A stretch of 64,000 nt of DNA from Mycolicibacterium sp. S2-37 (GTDB lineage: Bacteria > Actinomycetota > Actinomycetes > Mycobacteriales > Mycobacteriaceae): contig NZ_JAFEVR010000013.1 in NCBI RefSeq assembly GCF_017352375.1, forward strand, positions 124,001 through 188,000, in the 5' to 3' direction. The notes beneath the pieces were generated by a model that was given only the letters and a program-made list of their open reading frames with translations, ran no database searches and was not told the origin of the DNA. Within the stretch, counting starts at the first letter, position 1. The number at the start of each line of letters is the position of its first letter. Position numbers and translations under genes: made by a program. This document shows positions 36,401-44,614 of the stretch, one piece after another.

Positions 36401-38012
36401 CGCCAAGACGCGCCACTCCACCCCCGGCGTCGGCCTGATCTCCCCGCCGCCGCATCACGACATCTACTCCATCGAGGACCTCGCGCAACTCATCCACGAC
36501 CTGAAGAACGCCAACGACCGGGCCCGCATCCACGTCAAGCTGGTCGCCGGCGTCGGGGTGGGCACGGTCGCGGCCGGCGTGTCCAAGGCCCACGCCGACG
36601 TCGTGCTCATCTCCGGCAACGACGGTGGCACCGGTGCCGCCCCGCTCACCAGCCTCAAACATGCGGGCGCGCCGTGGGAGATCGGCCTGGCCGACGCTCA
36701 GCAGACGCTGGTGCTCAACGGTCTACGGGACCGCATCACCGTGCAGTGCGACGGCGGGATGCGGACCGCACGCGACGTCGTCGTCGCGGCGCTGCTGGGT
36801 GCCGAGGAGTTCGGCTTCGCCACCGCACCCCTGGTGGTGTCGGGGTGCATCATGATGCGGGTCTGTCACCTCGACACCTGTCCGGTCGGGGTGGCGACGC
36901 AGAATCCCGAACTGCGCGCCCGGTTCACCGGCAAGGCCGAATACGTGGAGAACTACTTCCGCTTCATCGCCGAGGACATCCGCCGCTATCTGGCCGAACT
37001 CGGCTTCCGCAGTATCGACGAGGCCGTCGGCCGTGCCGAAATGCTCGACACCGCACAGGGTGTCGACCACTGGAAGTCCCGGGGGCTCGACCTGACACCG
37101 ATCTTCGCCGTCCCGGCCGATCACCACGGTGGACAGACTCAGCGCCGCAAGGTCGCCGACCAGTACCACGCGCTGGATCAGGCGCTCGACCAGACGCTCA
37201 TCCAACTGGCCGAGGGCGCACTCGAAGACGCCCGGCCGGTCCGACTCGAACTGCCGATCCGCAACGTCAACCGCACGGTCGGCACGATGCTCGGCGCCGA
37301 GGTGACGCGCCGCTACGGCGCCGCGGGTCTGCCCGACGGCACCGTCGACGTCACCCTCACCGGATCGGCGGGACAGTCCCTCGGTGCGTTCCTGCCGCCC
37401 GGCGTCACGATCACGCTGATCGGCGACACCAACGACTATGTCGGCAAAGGACTCTCGGGTGGCCGGATCGTCGTCCGCCCCGCCGACGACGTGTTGTTCC
37501 TACCCGAGGACAACGTCATCGCAGGCAACACCCTCCTCTACGGCGCCACCTCCGGTGAGGTGTTCCTGCGCGGCCGGGCCGGGGAACGCTTCTGCGCCCG
37601 CAACTCCGGCGCACTGGCCGTCGTCGAGGGCGTCGGCGACCACGCCTGCGAGTACATGACCGGCGGTCGGGTGGTGGTGCTCGGCCCGACCGGACGCAAC
37701 ATGGCCGCGGGGATGTCGGGCGGCATCGGCTACGTGCTCGGCCTCGACCCGTCGAGGGTCAATCCCGCGATGGTGGAACTGCAGCGGCTCGAACCGGAGG
37801 ACCTGGCCTGGCTGCGCGACGTCGTGTCCCGGCACGCCCGTCACACCGGCAGCACCGTCGCCACCTCGCTGATGTCGGACTGGCCGCGCCGCAGCGCGCA
37901 GTTCACCAAGGTCATGCCCACCGACTATCAGCGCGTGCTGGAGGCCACCCGGATGGCCAGGGCCGAGGGCCGCGACGTCGACACCGCGATCATGGAGGCC
38001 AGCCGTGGCTGA
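33456..38012 (+). CDS. gltB: Glutamate synthase large (alpha) subunit
   Basis: A 1518-residue flavoprotein. A propeptide of 21 residues precedes Cys22 (DSCGVAM), which becomes the N-terminal nucleophile of the glutaminase domain (to about 430). Then come a central domain, the FMN-binding synthase domain (about 830-1210) and the C-terminal beta-helix (GXGXG) domain. The 3Fe-4S cysteines are Cys1131, Cys1137 and Cys1142 in CIMMRVCHLDTC. With GltD it turns glutamine and 2-oxoglutarate into two glutamates. It overlaps gltD by eight bases. Confidence 0.98.
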   Translation: MLYSALPDAQGLYDPEREKDSCGVAMITDIRGRRSHSIVADGLVALEHLDHRGAAGAETNSGDGAGILLQLPVELFSDVVDFDLPAPTVAGCNTYAAGICFLPRDSAERAEATRQVETIAADEGLDVLGWRVLPTDPVAAGVGVTALGCMPFMAQLFVAAPEVDGERPGGIDLDRRVYPLRKRAEKLADVYFPSLSSRTIAYKGMLTTGQLPLFFADLRDERCRSAIVIVHSRFSTNTFPSWPLAHPFRFLAHNGEINTVRGNRNRMHAREAMLATSRIPGDLSRISPICTPDSSDSASLDEVLELLHLGGRSLPHAVLMMIPEAWENNAAMPAGERAFWQFHASLMEPWDGPACVTFTDGTLVGAVLDRNGLRPGRWWRTVDDRIILASESGVLDVPSAQIVAKGRLQPGRMLLIDTAAGRIVSDDEVKLGLSNAEAYGEWLHAGLLELSALPERGRVTPNHDSVVRRQIAFGYTEEELRILLTPMAASGAEPLGSMGTDTPPAVLSQRSRSLYDYFVELFAQVTNPPLDAIREEVVTSMARVMGPEQNLLEPTAASCRQILLKWPVLDNDELNKIVHINDDGEHPGLRSAVLKALYDVERGGEGLAEALEDLRQRACDAIAEGARTLVISDRDSDHTRAPIPSLLAVSAVHHHLVRTKQRTTVALVVETGDAREVHHVAMLIGFGAAAVNPYLAFESIEDLIREGELTGVEATAAVRNYLKALGKGVMKVMSKMGISTVASYTAAQAFEAVGIDRAVVDEYFTGTPTQIGGIGLDVIAEEVKLRHRRAYPENPTERVHRRLEIGGEYAYRREGELHLFTPEVVFLLQHSTRTGRYEVFRQYSEEVDRLSREGGTLRGLFELKKGILPAVPLDEVEPVEAIVRRFSTGAMSYGSISAEAHETMAIAMNNLGGRSNSGEGGEDVDRLYDPRRRSAVKQVASGRFGVTSDYLVNATDIQIKMAQGAKPGEGGQLPGYKVYPNIAKTRHSTPGVGLISPPPHHDIYSIEDLAQLIHDLKNANDRARIHVKLVAGVGVGTVAAGVSKAHADVVLISGNDGGTGAAPLTSLKHAGAPWEIGLADAQQTLVLNGLRDRITVQCDGGMRTARDVVVAALLGAEEFGFATAPLVVSGCIMMRVCHLDTCPVGVATQNPELRARFTGKAEYVENYFRFIAEDIRRYLAELGFRSIDEAVGRAEMLDTAQGVDHWKSRGLDLTPIFAVPADHHGGQTQRRKVADQYHALDQALDQTLIQLAEGALEDARPVRLELPIRNVNRTVGTMLGAEVTRRYGAAGLPDGTVDVTLTGSAGQSLGAFLPPGVTITLIGDTNDYVGKGLSGGRIVVRPADDVLFLPEDNVIAGNTLLYGATSGEVFLRGRAGERFCARNSGALAVVEGVGDHACEYMTGGRVVVLGPTGRNMAAGMSGGIGYVLGLDPSRVNPAMVELQRLEPEDLAWLRDVVSRHARHTGSTVATSLMSDWPRRSAQFTKVMPTDYQRVLEATRMARAEGRDVDTAIMEASRG

Positions 38013-39513
38013 TCCCACCGGATTCTTGCAGGTACCCAAGGTCGAGGCTGCCAAGCGCCCCGTCGACGAACGCGTCGGGGACTGGCGGGAGGTCTATGAA
38101 CGCCAGGACCCGCAGGAGCGGGCCGGGGAGGTCTCGCAGCAGGCCCGCCGCTGTATGGACTGTGGAATCCCGTTCTGCCACTCCGGTTCTGCGGGCTGCC
38201 CGCTGGGCAACCTGATCCCGGAGTGGAACGACCTGGTGCGGCGCGGGCGGTGGGATGCGGCGAGCGAACGGCTGCACGCCACCAACAACTTCCCCGAGTT
38301 CACCGGGCGGCTGTGCCCGGCGCCGTGCGAGGCGGCGTGCGTGCTGGCGATCGGCGAAGACCAGACCGGCGGCAGCGTCACCATCAAACGCATCGAGAAC
38401 ACCATCGCCGACCAGGCGTGGGCGCTCGGTCTCGTGGCGCCCCAGCCGGCGTCCATCCGCACCGGTAAGCGCGTCGCCGTGGTCGGCTCAGGGCCTGCCG
38501 GACTGGCCGCGGCCCAGCAGCTGACCCGCGCCGGGCACGATGTCACGGTCTTCGAACGTGACGATCGGATCGGCGGACTCATGCGCTACGGCATCCCCGA
38601 GTACAAGCTGGAGAAGAAGACCCTCGATCAGCGGCTGGCGCAGATGCGGGCGGAAGGCACGCGATTCGTCACCGAGTGCGAGGTCGGCGTCGACCTGACC
38701 GTCGAGCAGCTGCGCGCCCAATATGACGCCGTGGTGCTCGCCGTCGGTGCGCTGCGGGCCCGCGACAACGACACCCCCGGCCGCGACCTCGACGGTGTCC
38801 ACCTCGCGATGGAGCATCTGGTGCCGGCGAACCGGGAGTGCGAGGGTGACGGCCCGTCGCCGATCTCCGCCGCCGGAAAACACGTCGTCATCATCGGCGG
38901 CGGCGACACCGGAGCCGACTGCCTGGGCACCGCCCACCGGCAGGGCGCGACATCGGTCACCCAGCTCGACTACAACCCCGAGCCACCGGAGACCCGCGAC
39001 GACGCCCGCAGCCCATGGCCGACGTGGCCGCTGGTGCTGCGCACCCGGCTGTCGCCGGCGCACGCGGAGGGTGGCCGGCGCCGCTACCAGGTGGCCGTGC
39101 AGCGGTTCCTCGGTGACGAGCACGGCTGCGTTCGGGCCATCGAGATCGCGGAGGTGAAGGTGGAGCGTGACGGTGACGGCCGCCGTCGCATCACCCCCGT
39201 CGGGGACACGCTGGAGATCCCGTGCGATATGGCGCTGCTGGCCATCGGCTTCGACGGCGTCGAGCGCATGCCGCTGCTCGACGGACTCGGGCTGACGCTC
39301 AACCGCCGTGGGGCGCTGCCGTGCGGCTCGGACTGGCAGACCGACGCGCCGGGGGTGTTCGTGTGCGGCGACGCCCACCGCGGGGCGTCGCTGATCGTGT
39401 GGGCGATCGCCGAGGGCCGCAGCGCCGCCCACGCCGTCGACGCGTACCTGATGGGCGAATCGGATCTGCCCGCCCCGGTCCGGCCGGGGGCCATCCCCTT
39501 GGCCGTCGTCTGA
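38005..39513 (+). CDS. gltD: Glutamate synthase small (beta) subunit, NADPH-dependent
   Basis: A 502-residue protein that passes electrons from NADPH through FAD and two 4Fe-4S clusters to GltB. The N-terminal cysteine motifs (CMDCGIPFC, then CPAPCEAAC) bind the clusters, the FAD motif GSGPAGLAAA lies near residue 160 and the NADPH motif GGGDTGADC near 300. GTG at 38005 lies within the gltB end, giving coupled translation. It ends 27 bases before pyk. Confidence 0.97.
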   Translation: MADPTGFLQVPKVEAAKRPVDERVGDWREVYERQDPQERAGEVSQQARRCMDCGIPFCHSGSAGCPLGNLIPEWNDLVRRGRWDAASERLHATNNFPEFTGRLCPAPCEAACVLAIGEDQTGGSVTIKRIENTIADQAWALGLVAPQPASIRTGKRVAVVGSGPAGLAAAQQLTRAGHDVTVFERDDRIGGLMRYGIPEYKLEKKTLDQRLAQMRAEGTRFVTECEVGVDLTVEQLRAQYDAVVLAVGALRARDNDTPGRDLDGVHLAMEHLVPANRECEGDGPSPISAAGKHVVIIGGGDTGADCLGTAHRQGATSVTQLDYNPEPPETRDDARSPWPTWPLVLRTRLSPAHAEGGRRRYQVAVQRFLGDEHGCVRAIEIAEVKVERDGDGRRRITPVGDTLEIPCDMALLAIGFDGVERMPLLDGLGLTLNRRGALPCGSDWQTDAPGVFVCGDAHRGASLIVWAIAEGRSAAHAVDAYLMGESDLPAPVRPGAIPLAVV

Positions 39514-39540
39514 ATCGATTAACGACTACGATGAGACAAC
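39514..39540 (+). promoter_or_regulatory. pyk promoter, apparently leaderless
   Basis: TACGAT at 39527-39532 matches TANNNT and places transcription start at about 39539-39541, on the GTG start codon. No Shine-Dalgarno is present. This suggests pyk has its own leaderless transcript despite lying only 27 bases after gltD. Confidence 0.55.
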
Positions 39541-40959
39541 GTGAATAGACGCGGAAAAATCGTCTGCACCCTCGGCCCGGCCACCGGTACCGACGACGCA
39601 GTCAGAGCACTGGTCGAAGCCGGTATGGACGTCGCCCGGCTGAACTTCAGCCACGGCGACCACGCCGACCATGAGACCAACTACAAGCGGGTGCGGGCGG
39701 CTTCGGACCGTACCGGCCATGCCGTCGGGATCCTCGCCGACCTGCAGGGACCCAAGATCCGCCTCGGCCGGTTCGCCGACGGCCCCACGGTCTGGGAGAC
39801 CGGCGAAACGGTGCGCATCACCGTCGACGAATTCGAGGGCACCCACGATCGGGTGTCGACCACTTACAAGCGGCTGGCCGAGGACGCCACTCCCGGCGAC
39901 CGGGTGCTGGTCGACGACGGCAACGTCGCGCTGGTCGTCGAAGGCATCGAGGGATCCGACGTGATCTGCCAGGTGACCGAAGGCGGCCGCGTCAGCAACA
40001 ACAAGGGGATGTCGCTGCCGGGGATGAACGTCTCGGCGCCGGCGATGTCGGAGAAGGACATCGAGGATCTCGAGTTCGCGCTGCGCCTCGGCGTGGATCT
40101 GATCGCGCTGTCGTTCGTCCGCTCACCGGCCGACATCGAGCTCGTGCACGAGGTCATGGACCGCGTCGGACGCCGCGTACCGGTGATCGCGAAGCTGGAG
40201 AAGCCGGAGGCGGTCGACAATCTCGAGGCGATCGTGCTGGCCTTCGACGCGATCATGGTCGCCCGCGGGGACCTCGGGGTCGAGCTGGCTCTCGAAGAGG
40301 TGCCGCTGGTGCAGAAGCGGGCCATCCAGATGGCGCGGGAGAACGCGAAGCCGGTCATCGTCGCCACCCAGATGCTCGAGTCGATGATCGAGAACTCGCG
40401 ACCCACCCGCGCGGAGGCCTCCGACGTCGCCAACGCCGTGCTCGACGGTGCGGACGCGGTGATGCTGTCGGGGGAGACCTCGGTCGGCAAGTTCCCGCTG
40501 GAGGCCGTCCGCACGATGGGCCGCATCATCTGCGCCGTCGAGGAGAACTCGGTCGTGGTCCCGCCGCTGACCCACGTTCCGCGGACCAAGCGCGGCGTGA
40601 TCTCCTACGCGGCGCGGGATATCGGAGAGCGGTTGGACGCCAAGGCGCTCGTGGCCTACACCCAGTCCGGCGACACCGTGCGCCGGCTGGCACGGCTGCA
40701 TACGCCGCTTCCGCTGCTGGCGTTCACCTCGCTGCCGGAGGTGCGCAGTCAGTTGTCGCTGAGTTGGGGCACCGAGACGTTCATCGTTCCGCACATCCAG
40801 ACCACCGACGGCATGATCCGGCAGGTCGACAAATCGCTGCTCGAGCTGGGCCGTTACAAGCGCGGCGACCTGGTGGTGGTCATCGCGGGGATTCCGCCGG
40901 GCACAGTAGGCTCCACGAATCTGATCCACGTCCACCGCATCGGGGAGGACGACGTCTAG
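39541..40959 (+). CDS. pyk: Pyruvate kinase
   Basis: A 472-residue glycolytic enzyme making pyruvate and ATP from phosphoenolpyruvate. It starts RRGKIVCTLGPAT, has LNFSHGDHADH, the active-site signature AKLEKPEAVDN and MVARGDLGVEL, the ATQMLESMIE segment and a C-terminal domain with TQSGDTVRRLA. Length is normal. The GTG start directly follows a likely -10 box, so the mRNA is probably leaderless. tesB follows 18 bases after. Confidence 0.98.
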   Translation: MNRRGKIVCTLGPATGTDDAVRALVEAGMDVARLNFSHGDHADHETNYKRVRAASDRTGHAVGILADLQGPKIRLGRFADGPTVWETGETVRITVDEFEGTHDRVSTTYKRLAEDATPGDRVLVDDGNVALVVEGIEGSDVICQVTEGGRVSNNKGMSLPGMNVSAPAMSEKDIEDLEFALRLGVDLIALSFVRSPADIELVHEVMDRVGRRVPVIAKLEKPEAVDNLEAIVLAFDAIMVARGDLGVELALEEVPLVQKRAIQMARENAKPVIVATQMLESMIENSRPTRAEASDVANAVLDGADAVMLSGETSVGKFPLEAVRTMGRIICAVEENSVVVPPLTHVPRTKRGVISYAARDIGERLDAKALVAYTQSGDTVRRLARLHTPLPLLAFTSLPEVRSQLSLSWGTETFIVPHIQTTDGMIRQVDKSLLELGRYKRGDLVVVIAGIPPGTVGSTNLIHVHRIGEDDV

Positions 40960-40977
40960 GGGAGAAGGGGTTTCTGC

Positions 40978-41841
40978 GTGTCAGCAGCGGACTTCGACGA
41001 GCTGCTGGCCGTCCTGGACCTCCGCCGGGTCGGCGAGGACACGTTCACCGGCGGGCATCCCAGCAAGAACCCGATTCGCACGTTCGGCGGCCAGATGATG
41101 GCGCAGGCGTTCGTCGCGGCCGGACGCACCCTCGAGCACCCCATCGCGCCCAGCGCACTGTCGGTGCACTTCGTCGCCGGCGGCGACCCGGCGCGCGATC
41201 TGGAGTTCCGGGTGACCCGGTTGCGTGACGAGCGGCGGTTCGCCAACCGGCGCGTCGACGTATGCCAGGGCGACGACGTGCTCACCACCGCGATGGTGTC
41301 GTACATGAACGGTGGCCGGGGCCTCGAGCACAGTGTGGCCGCCCCCGAGGTCGCAGGCCCGGAGGACCTGCCGGGGATCGACGAGCTGCTGCGCGGCTAC
41401 GAGGAGACGGTGCCGCACTTCGTCAGCGCGCTGCGCCCGATCGAATGGCGCTACGCCAACGACCCGGCCTGGGTGATGCGGGACCGGGGCGGGCGGCTCG
41501 ACCACAACCGGGTGTGGCTCAAGACGGTCGGGCCGATGCCCGATGATCCGGTGCTCAACGCCGCGGCGCTGGTGTACTCCTCGGACACCACCGTGCTCGA
41601 CAGCATCATCACCACCCATGGTCTGTCCTGGGGTTTCGACCGCATCTTCGCGGTGACGATGAACCATTCCGTGTGGTTCCACCGCCCGGTGCGTTTCGAC
41701 GAGTGGGTGCTGTACTCGACGGAGTCGCCGGTGGCCGCCGAATCTCGCGGTCTGGGCAGGGGCCACTTCTTCGACCGCTCCGGTGCGTTGCTGGCCACCG
41801 TGGTGCAGGAGGGGATCGTCAAGTACTTCCCGGGCGGCTAG
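40978..41841 (+). CDS. tesB: Acyl-CoA thioesterase II (TesB)
   Basis: A 287-residue double-hotdog thioesterase that hydrolyses acyl-CoA. Typical segments are FGGQMMAQAFVAAGRT near the N-terminus, SVHFVAGGDP and a C-terminal ATVVQEGIVKY. GTG at 40978 has a GGAGAAGGGG ribosome-binding site. It follows pyk as in M. tuberculosis (pykA-tesB1). Its stop TAG shares the CTAG palindrome with the convergent reductase gene. Confidence 0.94.
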   Translation: MSAADFDELLAVLDLRRVGEDTFTGGHPSKNPIRTFGGQMMAQAFVAAGRTLEHPIAPSALSVHFVAGGDPARDLEFRVTRLRDERRFANRRVDVCQGDDVLTTAMVSYMNGGRGLEHSVAAPEVAGPEDLPGIDELLRGYEETVPHFVSALRPIEWRYANDPAWVMRDRGGRLDHNRVWLKTVGPMPDDPVLNAAALVYSSDTTVLDSIITTHGLSWGFDRIFAVTMNHSVWFHRPVRFDEWVLYSTESPVAAESRGLGRGHFFDRSGALLATVVQEGIVKYFPGG

Positions 41842-42401
41842 CGCGCGACGCGGTAGCGCAGGTAGACCACGCCCGAGTCGAAGGCGCGGGTCTCCACGAG
41901 GTCCAGATCCACCCGTTGCCCGTGCCGGGCGAAGAACGGGGTGCCGCCGCCGACCAGCACGGGGCACACCCGGATCCGGTATTCGTCGATCATGCCGAGT
42001 GCGGCCACCTCGGCGGCCAGCGCCGGCCCGCCGATCGCGATGTCGCCGTCGCCAGGCTCCGCGCGCCACCGCTCGATCTCCTCGGCGACGCTGCCCGCCG
42101 CCAGCTGGGCGTTGCCGTGCACCGCCGACAGCGTGGTGGAGAAGACGACCTTCGGCAACGCGTTCCACAACGCGGCGAACTCGCGCTCGGCATCGTCGAG
42201 CGCCGGGTCCTCCTCCGCGCCCTCCCAGTACCGCATCGTCTCGTAGAGCCGTCGGCCCAGCAGATGGACGCCGACGCCCCTGACCTCGTCGGTGGCGAGC
42301 CGGAAGACCGCAGGTTCGGGCGCACCCCAGTCGAAATCGCCGTCCGGGTCGGCGGTGTAGCCGTCCAGTGACACGGTCAACGAATAGGTCACGCTGCGCA
42401 T
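41838..42401 (-). CDS. RibD/dihydrofolate-reductase-like domain protein
   Basis: A 187-residue protein of the RibD C-terminal/DHFR-like superfamily, NADPH-dependent reductases of unknown substrate. It begins with a SLTVSLDGYTA strand, has the HLLGRRLYETM segment and the GDIAIGGPALAAE motif. It is a stand-alone domain, so it is unlikely to be the riboflavin enzyme. It converges with tesB and overlaps it by four bases (CTAG). Confidence 0.85.
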   Translation of the reverse strand: MRSVTYSLTVSLDGYTADPDGDFDWGAPEPAVFRLATDEVRGVGVHLLGRRLYETMRYWEGAEEDPALDDAEREFAALWNALPKVVFSTTLSAVHGNAQLAAGSVAEEIERWRAEPGDGDIAIGGPALAAEVAALGMIDEYRIRVCPVLVGGGTPFFARHGQRVDLDLVETRAFDSGVVYLRYRVAR

Positions 42402-42476
42402 CGTGGGTCCTCCAACGTAGGGGTTCGACGGATAGGACCCTCGGGCGCCGCGGAATTCATCGCGGCCGGTGTGGAC

Positions 42477-43088
42477 CTACGGCGACGGCGTCAGCGAGAT
42501 GTTGAATTGGTCCTCGATGTTCTGCTGGAACTGTTCCTGGCATGCGACCTGGGCATCGGCGTCGTTGCCGGCCTGCTGCAGGCAGTCGTAGAGGTCGGTG
42601 CCGCCGACTTCTTTGACGAACTGCACCGTCAGCACGATCGCCACGATCGCCACGATGATCGAGAGCAGGCCCAGCACGATGCCGGCGAGCGCCACGCCGC
42701 CGTTGGTGGCCTCGCCGCGCTTGGCCCGACCGCGGCCGATGACGCCGAGAACGATCGCGACGATGCCGAGCACCACGCCGCCGTAGACCGACAGCAGGGC
42801 GACGATGGCGACGACCAGAGCGGCGATCCCCATCCCGTTCTTGGGTGCCTGATGCACCGGCCCCGTGCCGTAGCCACCCGGCGCACCCGCCCCGTAGCCA
42901 CCCTGCGGCGGTGGGGGATATGCCCCCGGCGCGGCGCCGTAGCCGTACGGCTGCTGGGGATAGGGCTGCTGCGGGTACGGCTGCTGCTGCGGATAGGGCT
43001 GCTGCTGCGCGGGATTGGGCGGAGGGGGCGGTGGCGGAGGTGGCGGCGCCGACGAGGGGGTGTTCTCGGGCTTGTCCGGCTCGGTCAT
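42477..43088 (-). CDS. DUF4190 membrane protein with proline-rich N-terminus
   Basis: A 203-residue protein. The first 85 residues are low complexity: a run of prolines, then repeated QQPYP units and Gly/Tyr-rich sequence. Two adjacent hydrophobic segments (about 88-115 and 128-155) form the DUF4190 domain, with a GRAKRGEATNGG loop. The C-terminal 45 residues are polar and contain two cysteines that may form a disulfide outside the cell. Role unknown. It lies after cydC with a likely own leaderless promoter (TAACCT at 43102-43097). Confidence 0.82.
   Translation of the reverse strand: MTEPDKPENTPSSAPPPPPPPPPPNPAQQQPYPQQQPYPQQPYPQQPYGYGAAPGAYPPPPQGGYGAGAPGGYGTGPVHQAPKNGMGIAALVVAIVALLSVYGGVVLGIVAIVLGVIGRGRAKRGEATNGGVALAGIVLGLLSIIVAIVAIVLTVQFVKEVGGTDLYDCLQQAGNDADAQVACQEQFQQNIEDQFNISLTPSP
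42945..43010 (-). repeat. Short tandem repeat coding QQPYP units
   Basis: The DUF4190 gene contains four to five imperfect in-frame repeats of about 12-18 bases coding PYPQQ units. The unit length is a multiple of three, so copy number can change without a frameshift. Confidence 0.7.
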
Positions 43089-43096
43089 GAATCGTG

Positions 43097-43102
43097 AGGT
43101 TA
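43097..43102 (-). promoter_or_regulatory. -10 box of the DUF4190 gene overlapping the cydC stop
   Basis: On the minus strand TAACCT (43102-43097) matches TANNNT and ends eight bases before the ATG at 43088, which lacks a ribosome-binding site. The box begins with the TAA stop codon of cydC. This implies a near-leaderless transcript separate from the cyd operon. Confidence 0.45.
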
Positions 43103-44614
43103 CCCGCTGGCGGCTGAGTTCACCTGCAGATAGCAGCCCAGATCGGGGGGTGTCTGGTGGGTGGCCACCACGACGGTCCGCTCGGCCGGGAAAAGCGCTC
43201 CGGGAGTGAGTAATTCGGCCAGGATCCGGCTCGCGTCGGCGGCGTCGAGATGCTCGGTCGGCTCGTCGAGCAGCACGACGGGGAAGCGGGACACCAGTGC
43301 GCGCGCCAGCAGCAGGCGGCGGCGCTGACCGGCCGACACCGCGGCGGCGCCGCCGGTCAGTACCGTGGACAGTCCGTTCGGCAACTGCTCGAGCCAGTCC
43401 CGCAGCCCGACGCGGTGCAGCGCGTCGAGCAGATCGTCGTCGGTGGCGTCGCCCCGCGCGACGAGCAGGTTGTCCCGCACGGTGGTGGAGAACAGATGGG
43501 CGTCCTCGGCGAAAAATGCTCGAGCACCGCATGTCTGGTCGATCTGCTCCGCCATCGCCATCAGCAGCGTCGTCTTGCCCGATCCGCTCGGTCCGGTCAC
43601 GGCCACCCGGTCTCCCCGGTGCAGCGGCACCGGGGTGACGGCGGGGCGCCGCCGCCCACCCGCGTGCGGTGCGGCCAGATCGGCCAGCCGGCGAACGGCG
43701 ATCCGCGACCGGCTCAGCTGCACCGCCGCGGCGGGCAGCGCTGCGGTGGCCTCGAACGCCGACAGCGGCAGCAGCATCAGGATCGCCAGGGTGGTGGGTG
43801 ACACGGTGCCCGCCAGGGCGATCGCGGCGACCACCGAGCCGATCAGGCTGACCCCTGTCGCGGCGCTGGGGACCGCCCCGGCCAGGGCGGCAGGGGCGGC
43901 GGCCCGGTCGGCGGCCGCACCCCAGTCGTCGTGGCGGGCGCCGGCCTCGGCGAGCACGCGGTCCAGGCGTCCGCTGACGCGCAGCTCGGGTGCGTGGTCG
44001 AGTGCGAGCAGCACCGCGGCGTCGCGGTCGGTGTGCGCGTCGACGCCCGCGGCTTCCGCGGCGGTGACGGCGCGCGCGGACAGGGCAGGCGCCAGCACGC
44101 CCGCCACCACCAGGGCGCAGGCCAGCAGTGCGGCGGAGGGCGGCGAGATGACCGCGAGCACACCGACCGCCGCGACGCCGAGCACCACGGCGACCGCCAT
44201 CGGCAGCACCGCCCGCACGAGGACGTCGGCGAGGTCGTCGACCGAGGACCCGATGCGGGTCACCAGCTCGCCGCTGCGCCACCGCATCGCCACGTCCGGC
44301 GGCGCCGTGGCGAGCCTGCGGTAGAGCCCTGTCCTCGCGTCGCCTGCCGCGCGCAGCGCGGTGTCGTGGGCGGCGAGGCGCTGACAGTAGCCCAGTACGC
44401 CCCGCGAGATCCCGAGCGCGCGGACCGCGACCGCCGCGACCGACAGATCGAGCACCGGGGGCATCTGCCAGGCCCGGGTGATCAGCCAGGCCGCGATGCC
44501 CGCCAGCGCCAGCGCGCTGCCGAGGGACAGTACGCCGAGCGCCGTGGCCAGCAGCAGTCGCGGCAGGCGGGGTTGCAGCAGCTCCAGAATGAACCGCAGG
44601 TCATCGCGAGACAA
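43100..44614 (-). CDS. cydC: CydC, ABC exporter subunit for cytochrome bd assembly
   Basis: A 504-residue half-transporter: six membrane helices in the first 300 residues, then the ATPase with Walker A GPSGSGKTT, the AEDAHLF segment typical of CydC, the signature VSAGQRRRL and Walker B VVLLDEPTEHLD. CydDC exports thiols (cysteine, glutathione in E. coli) or handles heme, needed to mature cytochrome bd. The region between Walker A and AEDAHLF is shorter than in most ABC proteins. The start is TTG at 44614, inside the cydD end by 14 bases. Confidence 0.93.
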   Translation of the reverse strand: MSRDDLRFILELLQPRLPRLLLATALGVLSLGSALALAGIAAWLITRAWQMPPVLDLSVAAVAVRALGISRGVLGYCQRLAAHDTALRAAGDARTGLYRRLATAPPDVAMRWRSGELVTRIGSSVDDLADVLVRAVLPMAVAVVLGVAAVGVLAVISPPSAALLACALVVAGVLAPALSARAVTAAEAAGVDAHTDRDAAVLLALDHAPELRVSGRLDRVLAEAGARHDDWGAAADRAAAPAALAGAVPSAATGVSLIGSVVAAIALAGTVSPTTLAILMLLPLSAFEATAALPAAAVQLSRSRIAVRRLADLAAPHAGGRRRPAVTPVPLHRGDRVAVTGPSGSGKTTLLMAMAEQIDQTCGARAFFAEDAHLFSTTVRDNLLVARGDATDDDLLDALHRVGLRDWLEQLPNGLSTVLTGGAAAVSAGQRRRLLLARALVSRFPVVLLDEPTEHLDAADASRILAELLTPGALFPAERTVVVATHQTPPDLGCYLQVNSAASG

